From: Axinella damicornis
Taxonomy: Eukaryota > Porifera > Demospongiae > Axinellida > Axinellidae
Reading direction: 5' to 3'
Assembly: GCA_963931865.1 (NCBI GenBank)
Contig: OZ007511.1
Span: 11,421,396 to 11,485,395, forward strand
DNA length: 64,000 bases
Shown: piece by piece, positions 42,979-54,595 of the stretch
How the letters are laid out: every line of letters begins with the position of its first letter
Position numbering within the stretch: position 1 is the stretch's first letter
The notes under the pieces: generated by a model
What the model saw: the letters and a program-made list of their open reading frames with translations, nothing else
Database searches by the model: none
Told to the model about the DNA's origin: nothing
Program-made: the position numbers and the translations under genes

Positions 42979-43618
42979 TGGTTGTACAGATTTTCGCATA
43001 TACTACCGTAAAGATGATTGCGAAAACACAGACTTGGTACATTACATCAAAGTGAGAAGACCTGCATCTCAGTATTCCATTAGCATGTGGCTCATTGATC
43101 ACTGCCATTGTGATGACTTTCGGACGTCATTAGTTGAAAAACATGCATTATTATGTGTAAGCGCCTGTACATGATAGTTATTAAGACAGCTATATTGTGT
43201 CTGCACTAACTTACTAGGCATTGTAATCCAATTATCTCACACCTCTTGAGTTTCACTGACTTGTCTCAGGGCAGGTATATATTATATAATGATGTCATCA
43301 ATGTGCATTCTCAAGACAATGAAATACCTTGAGGAATCTATGGACTACAACTAACAATAAATCAACCCATCATGAGCTTATATAAATATGGTGTCTATTA
43401 TTACTAAGCAATAAGCATGAAGGTTGCTAACTTATAAGGCACTTATAACTGTGAATTCAATAGTATTCGCTTTTCAATAGAGCCCCAAAGCCATTGTTGT
43501 TTATCAAATATTCCTTTATCATAATAATAAACATGCTGTGTAAGTAACTAGGAAAAGAGACAAGTAGTAGAAGTTGCTGCAAATTACCAAACAATAAAAT
43601 GCTATATTGCAGCTGCAT

Positions 43619-43703
43619 GGGCAGATCAAAGGTACCACCGGTAGCAGTCCATAAGTCAACGACTGCCGCCTATGCTCTATCCACCGTAGAGCTCTAACTG
43701 CCC
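43619..43703 (-). other. tRNA-like segment (pseudogene or SINE head)
   Basis: The minus strand starts GGGCAG and ends CTGCCC, a six-pair acceptor-like stem in 85 bases. It has a D-arm-like GCTC-TACGGTGGATA-GAGC and an anticodon-arm-like GCAGTC/GACTGC pair. The T arm is not canonical and there is no good B box. It could be a decayed tRNA, the head of a tRNA-derived SINE, or chance. It is conserved at 51677-51761. Confidence 0.3.
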
Positions 43704-43805
43704 AATTATTGAACATGTATACCTCATAATTAATCCCTCATAGTAGCATGTGCCTTGTACAAGCCAGTAGATGATGCCAATTTCGTGGTTTACAAGATCA
43801 CCTGC

Positions 43806-43846
43806 TTTGATAGACCACGATCACACGGCTCGAGTGGTCTATCAAA
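43806..43846. repeat. 13-bp-arm hairpin, variable loop
   Basis: TTTGATAGACCAC pairs with GTGGTCTATCAAA. In the second array copy (51874-51926) the loop contains CACGATCACACGG twice, so it is longer, while the arms are unchanged. Confidence 0.75.
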
Positions 43847-45007
43847 ACAATGAATGGTACCATCTAGCTATAACACCTCTATGCACTACACCTCCTTTGT
43901 AGGATCGTGATTGCAATTGTGATCGCAATCAGCAGAGCCATAGTTTACCAGATTGTGGAAACTGCAAATTCAAATTAGCTAGAAAATCATCCTCTTGGTG
44001 TTAACAACTGACTATCAAAGGTGTTTAGCATGGTACAAGTTGTGATGCCATAATTCTCGGTGAAACGTTACAAGTTAATGTTAACCCTTTAGGGCCCGTA
44101 GTGCCAAAAGTCACACATATTTACAAGCCAATGTAGCTACTATGGCATCTCACTTTGCAGCGATGGATGGACTTGGGCCAGCACTGCTCCTGGAGACTTG
44201 TTGGTAATCCCCCTCTGTATAAGTACAGAATTAAAGGTGCCAAGCGTCACAGCAGGCAGCGCTAGCTGTTATGGGCAGAATAAACTTGGGCACTAAAGAG
44301 TACAGATGAATATGATGCAAGAATTTCTTTATGTAAATTAGGTTAATGATACGATGCAAATGCTTGGGAAAACCAAACATTTGAGGCTAATTTTGACTCT
44401 GCCTCCCACAAGTTTTGAGGATGAGATATAGCAAACATTTTGCATCCAGAGTGGCCAATCGAGTAAGTAGAATTATGGATGGAAAGTAAGAAAAACTGTA
44501 TCCCCTCTGCTAATGCTAGTTTTTCACATTGACATGGTCTTGAGAATATAAAAGTTGATCCTTTTTCTAATGTTGTTTGACCCTCTGGCTTTGAGGATGA
44601 TGAGTATGCATGATCTTAGCAAACAAAATCCCAAGGGAGGCAGCCATAACACTGTCTGTTATGTGTTGGGAGTGGTGGATATTTGCTGCTGGTAACAGTT
44701 TCTATTAAGCATTACAACACTCAACTTCACTTTCTACCATGTCTTCATATCAGTTCAAGTGGAGATAGATTAACTTTAATTTGCCCCAATTAGATAATCA
44801 CTGGAACTAATTGGAGTGGGGTGCTGTTTACCCTCCTTTGATAGTGGCACTGTATTGTCTGCACTATAGGGCGTGAATGGTGTCTCGGCCAGATGTTGAC
44901 ACTGCGGCCCTAGCTTTGATATCTGGAAGTACATCTCAGATTGCATTTTGATACTGCTATGTCAAGTGCTAAACAAGCCTAATTAAGAAGACAGCAAGCC
45001 TCATGAG

Positions 45008-46546
45008 ATGAAAAATTGCATGCTCAAAATTGGTGCCAAGACTGTCACTGCTCCACCGTCAACTATGAACAAATTAGGCCAGGTAAATGGAGATACAATG
45101 AACTACAAAGTACTTGGACGTGTACTTGCTGCCAGCTGGTGTATATTCATCCTACTCCAGGATGGTTTTGGGGGACGAATGATGCAAAAAGACAACAACC
45201 ATCTTTTTGGACTCATTGCAGCGACTGTGTGTGGCATGATTTGTGGAGTAGCAGTGAAGGTGGTGGACTTGACGCAGGAGCATGGTCTAAGGATATCCCC
45301 AACTAAGGAGTTCGTGTGCTATTTGGTAGTACTACTGAACATCTTTGCACTGTGCACTGTTGTGCCTGGTGGTCAGTCATTCATAGCATACTTCATAGTG
45401 TACCATGGGCTCATCAAGGCGAAAGCAGATACATGCAAGCACCTCTTCCTAGCTGCTGGAGTGTACAGCTTGTGGATCTATCTTACAGTGAAGGAGTTCT
45501 TGTCTGTTGACTGGTTATTCGTCGCAGTAACTGTTGCCATTGCTACATTGTGGAATTTCTGGTCCATCCTGAACAACAAGCTTTTCTGCATGGGTGATAC
45601 CTTCGCAAACCGGTTCAGTGTACACATCATTATCCTTATGGCCAACCTTGTTGCATTCAGCTACGACAGGTTTGTTGCACCAGCTCTCATAATGGTTGCA
45701 CAGATCTGTGTGTATGCAACCACTAAGATGATTGCAGAAATGCAGACTTGGTACACTACATCAAAGCGAGAAGACCTGGTCGCAAAGAACTACCTCACCA
45801 TTGAGCTGTTCACCATACTTGGTGCAGTTCAGTGGCTACTAACATACATTTTGATGCTGTGGGAAGGAGTGCGACTTGGCACTGGTCCATGGCCAGTTAA
45901 CCTCGGGTCGTACTATCTCGTGTGGGAGTTCTTGGATAGCTATTTAGATTATTTCAACAAGGGGGCTTACACGAGCAAAGAATTCCAACTGCCTAAACGA
46001 ATACTGTATGCACTCTACTTTGTTATGGATGCTGGATTACACGTTCTCTTCGTTGTCTATGGACTTGGAATGCCAACAGATGAGTTTGATCTTGGAAATT
46101 CCCACACAGTACAGAGCAGATTCCTATATCTTGCAGCAATGATTGCCATGTGGATGATGGTGTTTACACTTTGCTCCAAACTTGGATTGGGTCGACAAAT
46201 CAAGTACTGTGGGTATGCCGTTCAATGTATCAATCATACTTGCATGGTGAGACTGCCTGCGTATGCCTCATCCCCACTCCTGATGACGGCAGCTTGGATT
46301 TCCGCATTAGGAAACTCCTGTTATCTACCTAAGATGTGGTCGACTACTTTCCCAAAGCCAAAAATGTTATTTTCCATCTTTGCCATTGGACTCGTAGTTG
46401 TGAGTGTCCTCAGCAACATCTTCCACCATGAGTTACGTGCAATGCCTGCATCTCAGCATTCCTTCATAGCAGGCATGTGGCTCGTCTTTGTTGTTATTGC
46501 GATGACTTTTGCACATCATTGGTGGAAAGACAAGATTTGTTATTGA
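45008..46546 (+). CDS. multi-pass membrane protein, copy 2 (type 2, intact)
   Basis: This 512-residue, intronless, full-length member is from a family I do not recognise. There is no signal peptide. About 14 hydrophobic segments are visible (near 35-52, 66-86, 102-120, 122-137, 145-162, 168-188, 204-219, 221-242, 263-285, 331-352, 370-390, 421-440, 452-470, 485-503). Some are short, so 12-14 membrane passes are likely. The longest polar stretch lies between segments 9 and 10 (about 286-330: GTGPWPVNLGSYYLVWEFLD). Conserved family motifs are VPGGQSFIAYFIVYHGL (119-135), SVDW..VAVTVAIATLW and LPAYASSPLLM. Function is unknown; the topology would suit a transporter or a membrane-embedded enzyme. 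The start is the ATG in CATGAGATGAAA, preceded by an in-frame TGA. This is the only undamaged copy in the window. Confidence 0.85.
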   Translation: MKNCMLKIGAKTVTAPPSTMNKLGQVNGDTMNYKVLGRVLAASWCIFILLQDGFGGRMMQKDNNHLFGLIAATVCGMICGVAVKVVDLTQEHGLRISPTKEFVCYLVVLLNIFALCTVVPGGQSFIAYFIVYHGLIKAKADTCKHLFLAAGVYSLWIYLTVKEFLSVDWLFVAVTVAIATLWNFWSILNNKLFCMGDTFANRFSVHIIILMANLVAFSYDRFVAPALIMVAQICVYATTKMIAEMQTWYTTSKREDLVAKNYLTIELFTILGAVQWLLTYILMLWEGVRLGTGPWPVNLGSYYLVWEFLDSYLDYFNKGAYTSKEFQLPKRILYALYFVMDAGLHVLFVVYGLGMPTDEFDLGNSHTVQSRFLYLAAMIAMWMMVFTLCSKLGLGRQIKYCGYAVQCINHTCMVRLPAYASSPLLMTAAWISALGNSCYLPKMWSTTFPKPKMLFSIFAIGLVVVSVLSNIFHHELRAMPASQHSFIAGMWLVFVVIAMTFAHHWWKDKICY

Positions 46547-46549
46547 CCA

Positions 46550-47755
46550 TTCCTTTATTAGGTTGTTTTGCTTTGCTTTTGTAAGCCAATGAATGGTTGT
46601 TAGCAAGAGATGGCTATTTTATGTACACATTAAGTATTGCACTTAACAACTTAAGATCAGAATGGAGGCTAGACATCTTCTCTTCAGGTGGTGTTCCTGG
46701 CCAATTTAGCACTCCCTAAGGGGCCAGACACTGTACGGTGATTGTGAGATAATCATTCAATTATGCTTGGATTTCATAGCCTAAGGTTTCTATGGCAATA
46801 ATTAAAGCATAGATACAGAACAGGTGTGTGCAAGAATGAGAATGGTGTGCATTACAACCCCCCTGATTCAGAAGTGCATGTGAAGCTACTTGGAATTTGA
46901 CGCATTTTTCAATGGCTGGGCACACTGAGAAAATAGAATGACTTAGCTAGTTAGTACACACTTATCAGATGCAGCACAATTTTCCATTAGATCATAGTTC
47001 AAGGATTACTTGGTATAAGAAACACATGCAGTTTCAAGTACATGGGTATGCTGCAGGAACATGCAATCATACCAGCGTGCAAAGTTCTGAACCCTTTGAA
47101 GGGAATCGAACTGATGTGTCTCTGTCGATGGGGGGACTGCTGTACATCTTTAGTGAACTCTTCCCTATCCACATGCATGCTAGTTAGTACGTAGGGAATA
47201 GTATATAACATGCATGAGTGGTGCTCTGTGGCTGAACTCTACATTGACTGGAGAGTTCAACCAACAGAGCACCACTCATGTTATATACTGTTCGATACTA
47301 CATGTAACTAGCACGCATGTTGGTCCTCCAACTCAGAATGTTGTTTGACTATAGGACTATTGACCTTTGACCATTATCTGCTAAGCTTTCACATTGTAAC
47401 TACAAAGTGTTTAAAAAATGTTGATATAAAAATTAGGGGGTTAGAATACACGGTCATTTGCATCAAAAGTTGGAAAATACCTGTTCGCAGGTTTTATTAA
47501 TTGTGAGATAAAAGGATGCTAGGAAAGTACAGAATGATCTGTTCACAGTTAAAAATTTGAAATTAGGGTTGGTAACATACTGTAGTTTTGAAATGACGAA
47601 ACTAGGGTATGTGTATACCTCAACAGTCAATAAAATAAGGGCCAGCACTACTACAAGATCACAACCACAAACACAATACATAATACATGGGTGTCCCGTC
47701 TTGACATAATCATATAATGTATATACAGGGTATAGGATATAATGTTAGGTTGTGT
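46550..47755. other. intergenic between membrane copy 2 and kinase copy 2
   Basis: Equivalent to 37900-39095. It contains a damaged form of the 38521 palindrome at about 47208-47285. No gene is seen. Confidence 0.5.
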
Positions 47756-49048
47756 TTATGGTGTAGTGTTCTTGGCAATGGCATTCAACTCTTGCAATAC
47801 ATCATGCATAGTTGGGCGGCTTGCAGGGCTCTCATCTGTGCAGGAAATAACCAAGCCATGTAGGGATGGCCATTTCCTGGAAACTTCGTGTACCATTTTT
47901 GGAAACTTTTCAACGCTAGGAAAATGGTTGACTGCAACTTCACAAACTACAATACCGTAGCTATAAACGTCCACCTTCGGTGTCTGAGGAACAGCTGTGT
48001 CCTTGCGAATTTCAGGCGCTGTATATACAGGTGCTCCTGGGCCAGTGGTTTTTGCCTCCCTTGCCAGTTTTGCTGAACCAAAGTCTGAGAGTTTTGCCTT
48101 CCACTGTCTGCGCTTTTCCTCTAGCAGCACATTCGATGAGCTAACATCTCGATGGATGATGCACCCGTGGTGATGCCTGTGCAGGTAGTTTAGGGCAGCA
48201 GCCACATGTCTGAAGATGCACAACTTGCCTTGGTCGTTGAGCAGATTTCTTTCGTAGGACTCCCGCAAAGTCATGTCAAGAAGCTCTGTGACGATGAGTG
48301 GGTCTCCTCTGTCGTCAATGACAGCAGCAATGAGTTGGACGATGTTGGGGTGTCGAATCTGTGCCATGATGCGGATCTCCCGGCGAATGAGAGTTACTGA
48401 CTCTGAGTCCGTGATTAGTCCATGGAGACATTTGACTGCTACCTCCTGATCTTGATAAAGCCCCTTCACTACATAGCCCCAAGCACCATTGCCAAGAAAC
48501 TCCTGCATGTTCAGTGTTACATCTGCTCTTGGGACTTCCCAGAATTCACCTTCCTGGGACTGTTGGGTTGTTGAGAGTTGATTTGAGGCTCTTTCAACTT
48601 GGTTTTCAAGAGTACGAACTTGAGATTGTAATTCTTCATTCTTAGCTTTGAATTCAGCTGTTGCTTGCTCTTCTCGATTCTTTGCAGCCTGAACCTGTGA
48701 TTGCAGCTCTTTATTTTTAGCTTCGAGTTTGGCTGTTGCTTGCTCTTCTCGTTTCTTTGCAGCCTCAAATGCCATTATGTTCTGTTGAAGAAGTTTCTGC
48801 AGTCGTTTCACATGCTCAACGCTTTCTTCCTTGGGAAGATCTCGTGCGTGACCTCTAATGACATCTGGTGGGGGAGATCTAAGACAATCATCTTGTGCTT
48901 CTAATTCCTTGTACAGAGGAACACGCGTTTGGGAAGGTTTGTCGCTGCCACTTTGTTCACCCACTTGGTGTTGATTTGCAGCCATCCACTGCTGGTGACA
49001 CTTAGTGACAGGTTGTTCCCACACTGTGCATATATAGTGCACATGCAA
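47756..49048 (-). CDS. coiled-coil protein kinase, copy 2 (5' end rearranged)
   Basis: The frame from RVPLYKELEAQDD onward equals copy 1: coiled coil, then a complete kinase domain with GNGAWG, VAVK, HRDVSSSN, DFG and APE. From SQEGEFWEVPR to the C-terminus the protein is identical to copy 1, whereas the coiled coil differs (KKREEQ, AAKNREEQ, AEFK). A deletion of about 0.6 kb, compared with copy 1, removed the first coding part, the intron and the MITE. It joined the NHR exon to the kinase exon at ACGC. In the NHR frame this junction runs into a stop within about 10 codons. The open 430-codon frame uses the wrong frame of the NHR exon (MHVHYICTVWEQ), so that N-terminus is not meaningful. A start at the internal Met in QQNIMAFEAA is possible. 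Confidence 0.7.
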   Translation of the reverse strand: MHVHYICTVWEQPVTKCHQQWMAANQHQVGEQSGSDKPSQTRVPLYKELEAQDDCLRSPPPDVIRGHARDLPKEESVEHVKRLQKLLQQNIMAFEAAKKREEQATAKLEAKNKELQSQVQAAKNREEQATAEFKAKNEELQSQVRTLENQVERASNQLSTTQQSQEGEFWEVPRADVTLNMQEFLGNGAWGYVVKGLYQDQEVAVKCLHGLITDSESVTLIRREIRIMAQIRHPNIVQLIAAVIDDRGDPLIVTELLDMTLRESYERNLLNDQGKLCIFRHVAAALNYLHRHHHGCIIHRDVSSSNVLLEEKRRQWKAKLSDFGSAKLAREAKTTGPGAPVYTAPEIRKDTAVPQTPKVDVYSYGIVVCEVAVNHFPSVEKFPKMVHEVSRKWPSLHGLVISCTDESPASRPTMHDVLQELNAIAKNTTP

Positions 49049-50342
49049 CAGCTATCAAATTTTAGACAGCCTATAGCTAGCTACAAACTCTCACAGCAAA
49101 TAGCCTGCTGGTACTGTACAATCCAGCAGCATGCATATGACTGACTACCTTATTCACACCACAATATGACTCGGCTACATGGTGAAATAATAGAGCGGAA
49201 ACAATCATTGGATCTAACTGGCTGTATAATATGTTGAAGGTATGGAATTATGCGGTGGCCCTGGAGGTCGCGTCTAATGCATAGGGCCTATGGCCTAATG
49301 ACGTAATACCCAATGCACAATACCTAATATATACACGATAGACTTAATACCTGACACCCGATGCATAATACGCCTAATACCTATGACCTAACGCGCAATT
49401 ACCCAATACGCGACAGACGTAATACCTGATACCCGATACACAATATGCCTAATACCTACGACCTAACGCCGCAATACCCAAAGCGTAATACCTAATATCC
49501 AACACGGAATAGCCCTAATGTCGCAATGCCCCGCAATTGGGGCTCACTAAGTTCGCACGATCTGAGGATATGATGTCATGTGTGTATGGTATGCTTATCA
49601 AACTAGCTGACATTGATCTAGCTTAAATCTACCTGCTTGTTGCCAGGGGTATTATGCTTGTTAATATACAATCCATTTGCCTTGTTAATATTGAGTTAGA
49701 CCATGCACTTTGTCTTCAGCAGCAACTTAGAGTCCGTATTGCATAATTATGCAAGATCTACTGACCATACAGAAGATATAGCTCAATATTGAACCAAATT
49801 GCCGTGCTAGTGTGAGGCTTGCTCATGCTCACCAATTCACTTTAATTCCTTGGAGCAGGATTATATTGCACTGTATATTCTGTGGTGCCTCTGACAGTGG
49901 AAGCACTCTCACTCTCAAGGTAGCCATAATAACTCCCTACTGTGCATTGCAAGAGTCAACATGAATATCACATCGTGCATGCATTTCTAACCTGTTGTGG
50001 CATTATTTTAGCAGGGAACTGTCTTAATTAGATAACAATGACTAGCCCTATCAAATAAAGTACATATGGGGTGAATAGTGCATGGCACTGTTACTCTGTG
50101 CTGCCTCTGAAAGAGGCACTGTTTAGTCTGCTCTATAGGGTGTGAACTTGCAGCTATTCTCTGCCAGACGTGGCTCTTTGATCTAATGTGTGACCGGCTC
50201 CAACCTGATGCACTTCTGTTTACAGTAACTGTAGCCTACTGTAACTATTTATTTCCTGAGGTCGATTACTGTGTTTAGTCATATGCTCTGAATTTTACTA
50301 CTGCCGCGTGTGGCCAAGTGCTGAAGCAAGATTTAAGTAGCT
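49049..50342. other. divergent intergenic region, second copy
   Basis: Collinear with 40990-42276 with few differences. Apart from the TAATACC repeat nothing is recognised. Confidence 0.5.
49268..49548. repeat. degenerate TAATACC repeat, second copy
   Basis: Nearly the same as 41210-41477, with a small insertion (CTAATATATACACG for CTAATACACG). Confidence 0.85.
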
Positions 50343-51122
50343 ATGTCTCTAAGAGAACTGGAAGCCATTCAGGATGAACCATTGCATGCCAACGTTGGGG
50401 CAACGGCTGTCATTGCTCCATTATCACCTGTGAACAAATCAGGCAAAGAAGCTGGAGGTACACTAAACTACAAAGTACTTGGACGTGTTCTTGCTGCCGG
50501 CTTGTGTATGTTCATGTTACTGAAGGATGGACCGTGGGGAGGCACGACACAAAGGGTCAACAGTCATCACTTGGGACTCACTGCAGCCATTGTGTGTGGC
50601 ATCATTTCTGGAGTAGCAATAAAGGTGGTGGAGTTGGTGCGGAAGCATGGCCTAAAGATATCCACAGCTAAAGAGAACATTTGCTATTTGATGGTACTAC
50701 TGAACATCTTTGCACTGTGCACTGTTGTGCCTGGTGGTCAGTCATTCATAGCGTACTTCATAGTGTACCATGGGCTTATCCAGGCAAAGGTAGAGACTCA
50801 CAAGCACCTTGTCCTAGCTCTTGGAGTGTACAGCTTGTGGATCTATCTTACAGTGAAGGAGTTCTTGTCTGTTGACTGGTGGTTTGTTACAGTTACCGTT
50901 GCCATCGCTACATTGTGGTCCATCCTGAACATGGTTCTTCACATGGACAAGACCTTTGTAAACAAGTTCAGAATACACATCATTGTTCTTATGGCCTGCT
51001 TTGTTACTTTCAACTATGACAGATTTGTTGCACCGGCTCTCGTAATGGTTGTACAGATTTTCGCATATACTACCGTAAAGATGATTGCGAAAACACAGAC
51101 TTGGTACATTACATCAAAGTGA
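50343..51122 (+). pseudogene. truncated membrane protein of the same family, short copy 2
   Basis: 259 codons: MSLRELEAIQDEPLHANVGA, then the family region through FNYDRFVAPALVMVVQ to TQTWYITSK, ending on TGA where full-length genes have CGA (TCAAAGCGAGAAGACCTG). Directly after the stop, GAAGACCTG continues as CATCTCAGTATTCC, a sequence found about 670 bp further on in the intact gene, so the second half was deleted at a CCTG microhomology. The frame is otherwise clean, so a half-length protein of about seven or eight membrane segments might still be made. It is about 99% identical to short copy 1 but lacks its frameshift. Confidence 0.75.
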
Positions 51123-51676
51123 GAAGACCTGCATCTCAGTATTCCATTAGCATGTGGCTCATTGATCACTGCCATTGTGATGACTTTCGGACGTCATTAG
51201 TTGAAAAACATGCATTATTATGTGTAAGCGCCTGTACATGATAGTTATTAAGACAGCTATATTGTGTCTGCACTAACTTACTAGGCATTGTAATCCAATT
51301 ATCTCACACCTCTTGAGTTTCACTGACTTGTCCCAGGGCAGGTATATATTATATAATGATGTCGTCAATGTGCATTCCCAAGACAATGAAATACCTTGAG
51401 GAATCTATGGACTACAACTAACAATAAATCAACTCATCATGAGCTTATATAAATATGGTGTCTATTATTACTAAGCAATAAGCATGAAGGTTGCTAACTT
51501 ATAAGGCACTTATAACTGTGAATTCAATAGTTTTCGCTTTTCAATAGAGCCCCAAAGCCATTGTTGTTTATCTTTATCATAATAATAAACATGCTGTGTA
51601 AGTAACTAGGAAAAGAGACAAGTAGTAGAAGTTGCTGCAAATTACCAAACAATAAAATGCTATACTGCAGCTGCAT

Positions 51677-51761
51677 GGGCAGATCAAAGGCACCACCGGT
51701 AGCAGTCCATAAGTCAACGACTGCCGCCTATGCTCTATCCACCGTAGAGCTCTAACTGCCC
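51677..51761 (-). other. tRNA-like segment, second copy
   Basis: Differs from 43619-43703 by one visible change (GGTGCC for GGTACC). The same cautions apply. Confidence 0.3.
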
Positions 51762-51873
51762 AATTATTGAACATGTATACCTCATAATTAATCCCTCATA
51801 GTAGCATGTGACTTGCACAAGCCAGTAGATGATGCCAATTTCGTGGTTTACAAGAAATACAGGAGAGGACTGC

Positions 51874-51926
51874 TTTGATAGACCACGATCACACGGCACG
51901 ATCACACGGCTCAGTGGTCTATCAAA
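51874..51926. repeat. hairpin with duplicated loop
   Basis: Same arms as 43806-43846, but with CACGATCACACGG twice in the loop, a local tandem duplication. Confidence 0.75.
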
Positions 51927-52940
51927 ACAATGAATGGCATCATCTAGCTATAACACCTCTATGCACTACACCTCCTTTGCAGGATCGTGATTGCAATTGT
52001 GATCGCAATCAGCAGAGCCATAGTTTACCAGATTGTGGAAACTGCAAATTCAAATTAGCTAGAAAATCATCCTCTTGGTGTTAACAACTGACTATCAAAG
52101 GTGTTTAGCATGGTACAAGTTGTGATGCCATAATTCTCGCCCTTTAGGGCCCGTAGTGCCAAAAATCACACATATTTACAAGCCAATGTAGCTACTATGG
52201 CATCTCACTTTGCAGCGATGGATGGACTTGGGCCAGCACTGCTCCTGGAGACTTGATGGTAATCCCCCTCTGTATAAGTACAGAATTAAAGGTGCCAAGC
52301 GTCACAGCAGGCAGCGCTAGCTGTTATGGGCAGAATAAACTTGGGCACTAAAGAGTACAGATGAATATGATGCAAGAATTTCTTTATGTAAATTAGGTTA
52401 ATGATACAATGCAAATGCTTGGGAAAACCAAACATTTGAGGCTAATTTTGACTCTGCCTCCCGCAAGTTTTGAGGATGAGATATAGCAAACATTTTGCAT
52501 CCAGAGTGGCCATGGCAATCGAGTAAGTAGAATTATGGATGGAAAGTAAGAAAAACTGTATCCCTTCTGCTAATGCTAGTTTTTCACATTGACATGGTCT
52601 TGAGAATATAAAAGTTGATCCTTTTTCTAATGTTGTTCGACCCTCTGGCTTTGAGGATGATGAGTATGCATGATCTAAGAATCCCAAGGGAGGCAGCCAT
52701 AACACTGTCTGTTATGTGTTGGGAGTGGTGGATATTTGCTGCTGGTAACAGTTTCTATTAAGCATTACAAGACTCAACTTCACTTTCTACCATGTCTTCA
52801 TATACCTCTGATGTCAGTTCAAGTGGAGATAGATTAACTTTAATTTGCCCCAATTAGATAATCACTGGAACTAATTGGAGTGGGGTGCTGTTTACCCTCC
52901 TTTGATAGTGGCACTGTATTGTCTGCACTATAGGGCGTGA

Positions 52941-54595
52941 ATGGTGTCTCGGCCAGATGTTGACACTGCTGGCCCTAGCTTTGATATCTGGAAGTTCATC
53001 TCAGATTGCATTTTGATGCTGCTAATTGTAGCTAAACAAGACTCATTGGGAAGACAGCAAGCCTTTGATATCAAAAATTGCATGCTCAAAATCAGTGCCA
53101 AGACTGTCACTGCTCCACCGTCAACAATGAACCAATTAGGCCAGGTGAATGGAGATACAATGAACTACAAAGTACTTGGACGTGTACTTGCTGCCAGCTG
53201 GTGTATATTCATCCTACTCCAGGATAGTTTTGGGGGACGCATGATGCAAAAAGACAACAACCATCTTTTTGGACTCATTACAGCGACTGTGTGTGGCATG
53301 ATTTGCGGAGTAGCAGTGAAGGTGGTGGACTTGACGCAGGACCATGGCCTATAAGGATATCCACCAATAAGGAGATTGTATGCTATGTGGTAGTATTACT
53401 GAACATCATTGCACTGTGCACTGTTGTGCCTGGTGGTCAGTCATTCATAGCGTACTTCATAGTGTACCATGGCCTTATCAAGGCGAAAGCAGATACATGC
53501 AAGCACCTCTTCCTAGCTGTTGGAGTGTACAGCTTGTGGATCTATCTCACAACGAAGGAGTTCTTGTCTGTTGACTGGTGGTTTGTTGCAGTAACTGTTG
53601 CCATTGCCACATTGTGGTCCATCCTGAACAAGCTTTTCTGCATGGGTGATACCTTCGCAAACCGTTTCAGTGTACACATCATTATCCTTATGGCCAACCT
53701 TGTTGCATTCAACTATGACAGGTTTGTTGCACCTGCTCTCATAATGGTTGCACAGATCTGTATGTATGCAACCACTAAGATGATTGCCGAAATGCAGACT
53801 TGGTACAGCACATCAAAGCGAGATGAACTTGTTGCAAAGAACTACAGCACCATTGAGTTGTTCACCATACTTGGTACAGTTCAGTGGCTACTAACATACA
53901 TTTTGATGCTGTGGGAAGGAGTGCGCATCGGCACTGGTCCATGGCCAGTTAACCTCGGGTCATACCATCTCGTGTGGGAGTTCTTGGATAGTTATTTGGA
54001 TTATTTCAACAAGGGTTCTTACACGAGCAAAGAATTCCAACTTCCCAAAAGACTACTGTACGCACTCTGCTTTGTTCTGGATGTTGGATTGCACATGCTC
54101 TTTGTTGTCTACGGACCAGAAATGTCAACAGATGAGTTTGGAGAGGGAATTTCCCAAATGGTACAGAGCAGATTCCTGTATCTTGCAGCAATGATTGCCA
54201 TGTGGATGGTGGTGTTCACACTTAGCTCCAGGTTTGGGTTGAGTCGACAGGTCAAGTTCTGTGGGTACGCCGTTCAATGTATCAATCATACTTGCATGGT
54301 GAGACTGCCTGCGTATGCCTCATCCCCACTCCTGATGACGGCAGCTTGGATTTCCGCATTAGGGAACTTCTGTTATCTACCAAAGATGTGGTCGACCACT
54401 TTTCCAAAGCCAAAAATGTTGTTTTCCATCTTTGCCATTGGACTCGTAGTTGTGAGTGTCCTCAGCAACATCTTCCATCATGAGTTACGTGCAATGCCTG
54501 CGTCTCAGCATTCCTTCACAGTAGGCTTGTGGCTAATCATTTCCGTTGTGGTTACGTTTGCACATCATTGGTGGACAGACAAGACTGCCTACTAG
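52941..54595 (+). pseudogene. multi-pass membrane protein, copy 3 (type 3, early frameshift)
   Basis: The family protein is split between two frames. The first (52941-53354) reads through NYKVLGRVLAASW and stops at CATGGCCTATAA. Compared with CATGGTCTAAGG in copy 2, two bases (TA) are inserted, giving the TAA at 53352-53354. The rest (53370-54595) is open to the natural end, HHWWTDKTAY. The usual start ATGAAAAATTGC is ATCAAAAATTGC here. However, the region upstream is open to an ATG at 52941, adding about 47 residues that copies 1 and 2 cannot encode because of stops. The body is nearly identical to copy 1. Unless the indel is a sequencing error, this copy is inactive or only its second part is made. 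Confidence 0.75.

Larger units (their letters stand above)
43080..45007. other. 3' flank of short copy 1 and 5' flank of membrane copy 2
   Basis: 43270-43440 repeats 33045-33185. A tRNA-like segment is at 43619-43703 and a hairpin at 43806-43846. From 43850 the conserved 5' flank of the membrane genes begins. No further gene is seen. Confidence 0.5.
51130..52940. other. 3' flank of short copy 2 and 5' flank of membrane copy 3
   Basis: Collinear with 43060-45007: shared 51335-51510 block, tRNA-like segment, hairpin, conserved 5' flank. No gene is seen. Confidence 0.5.
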
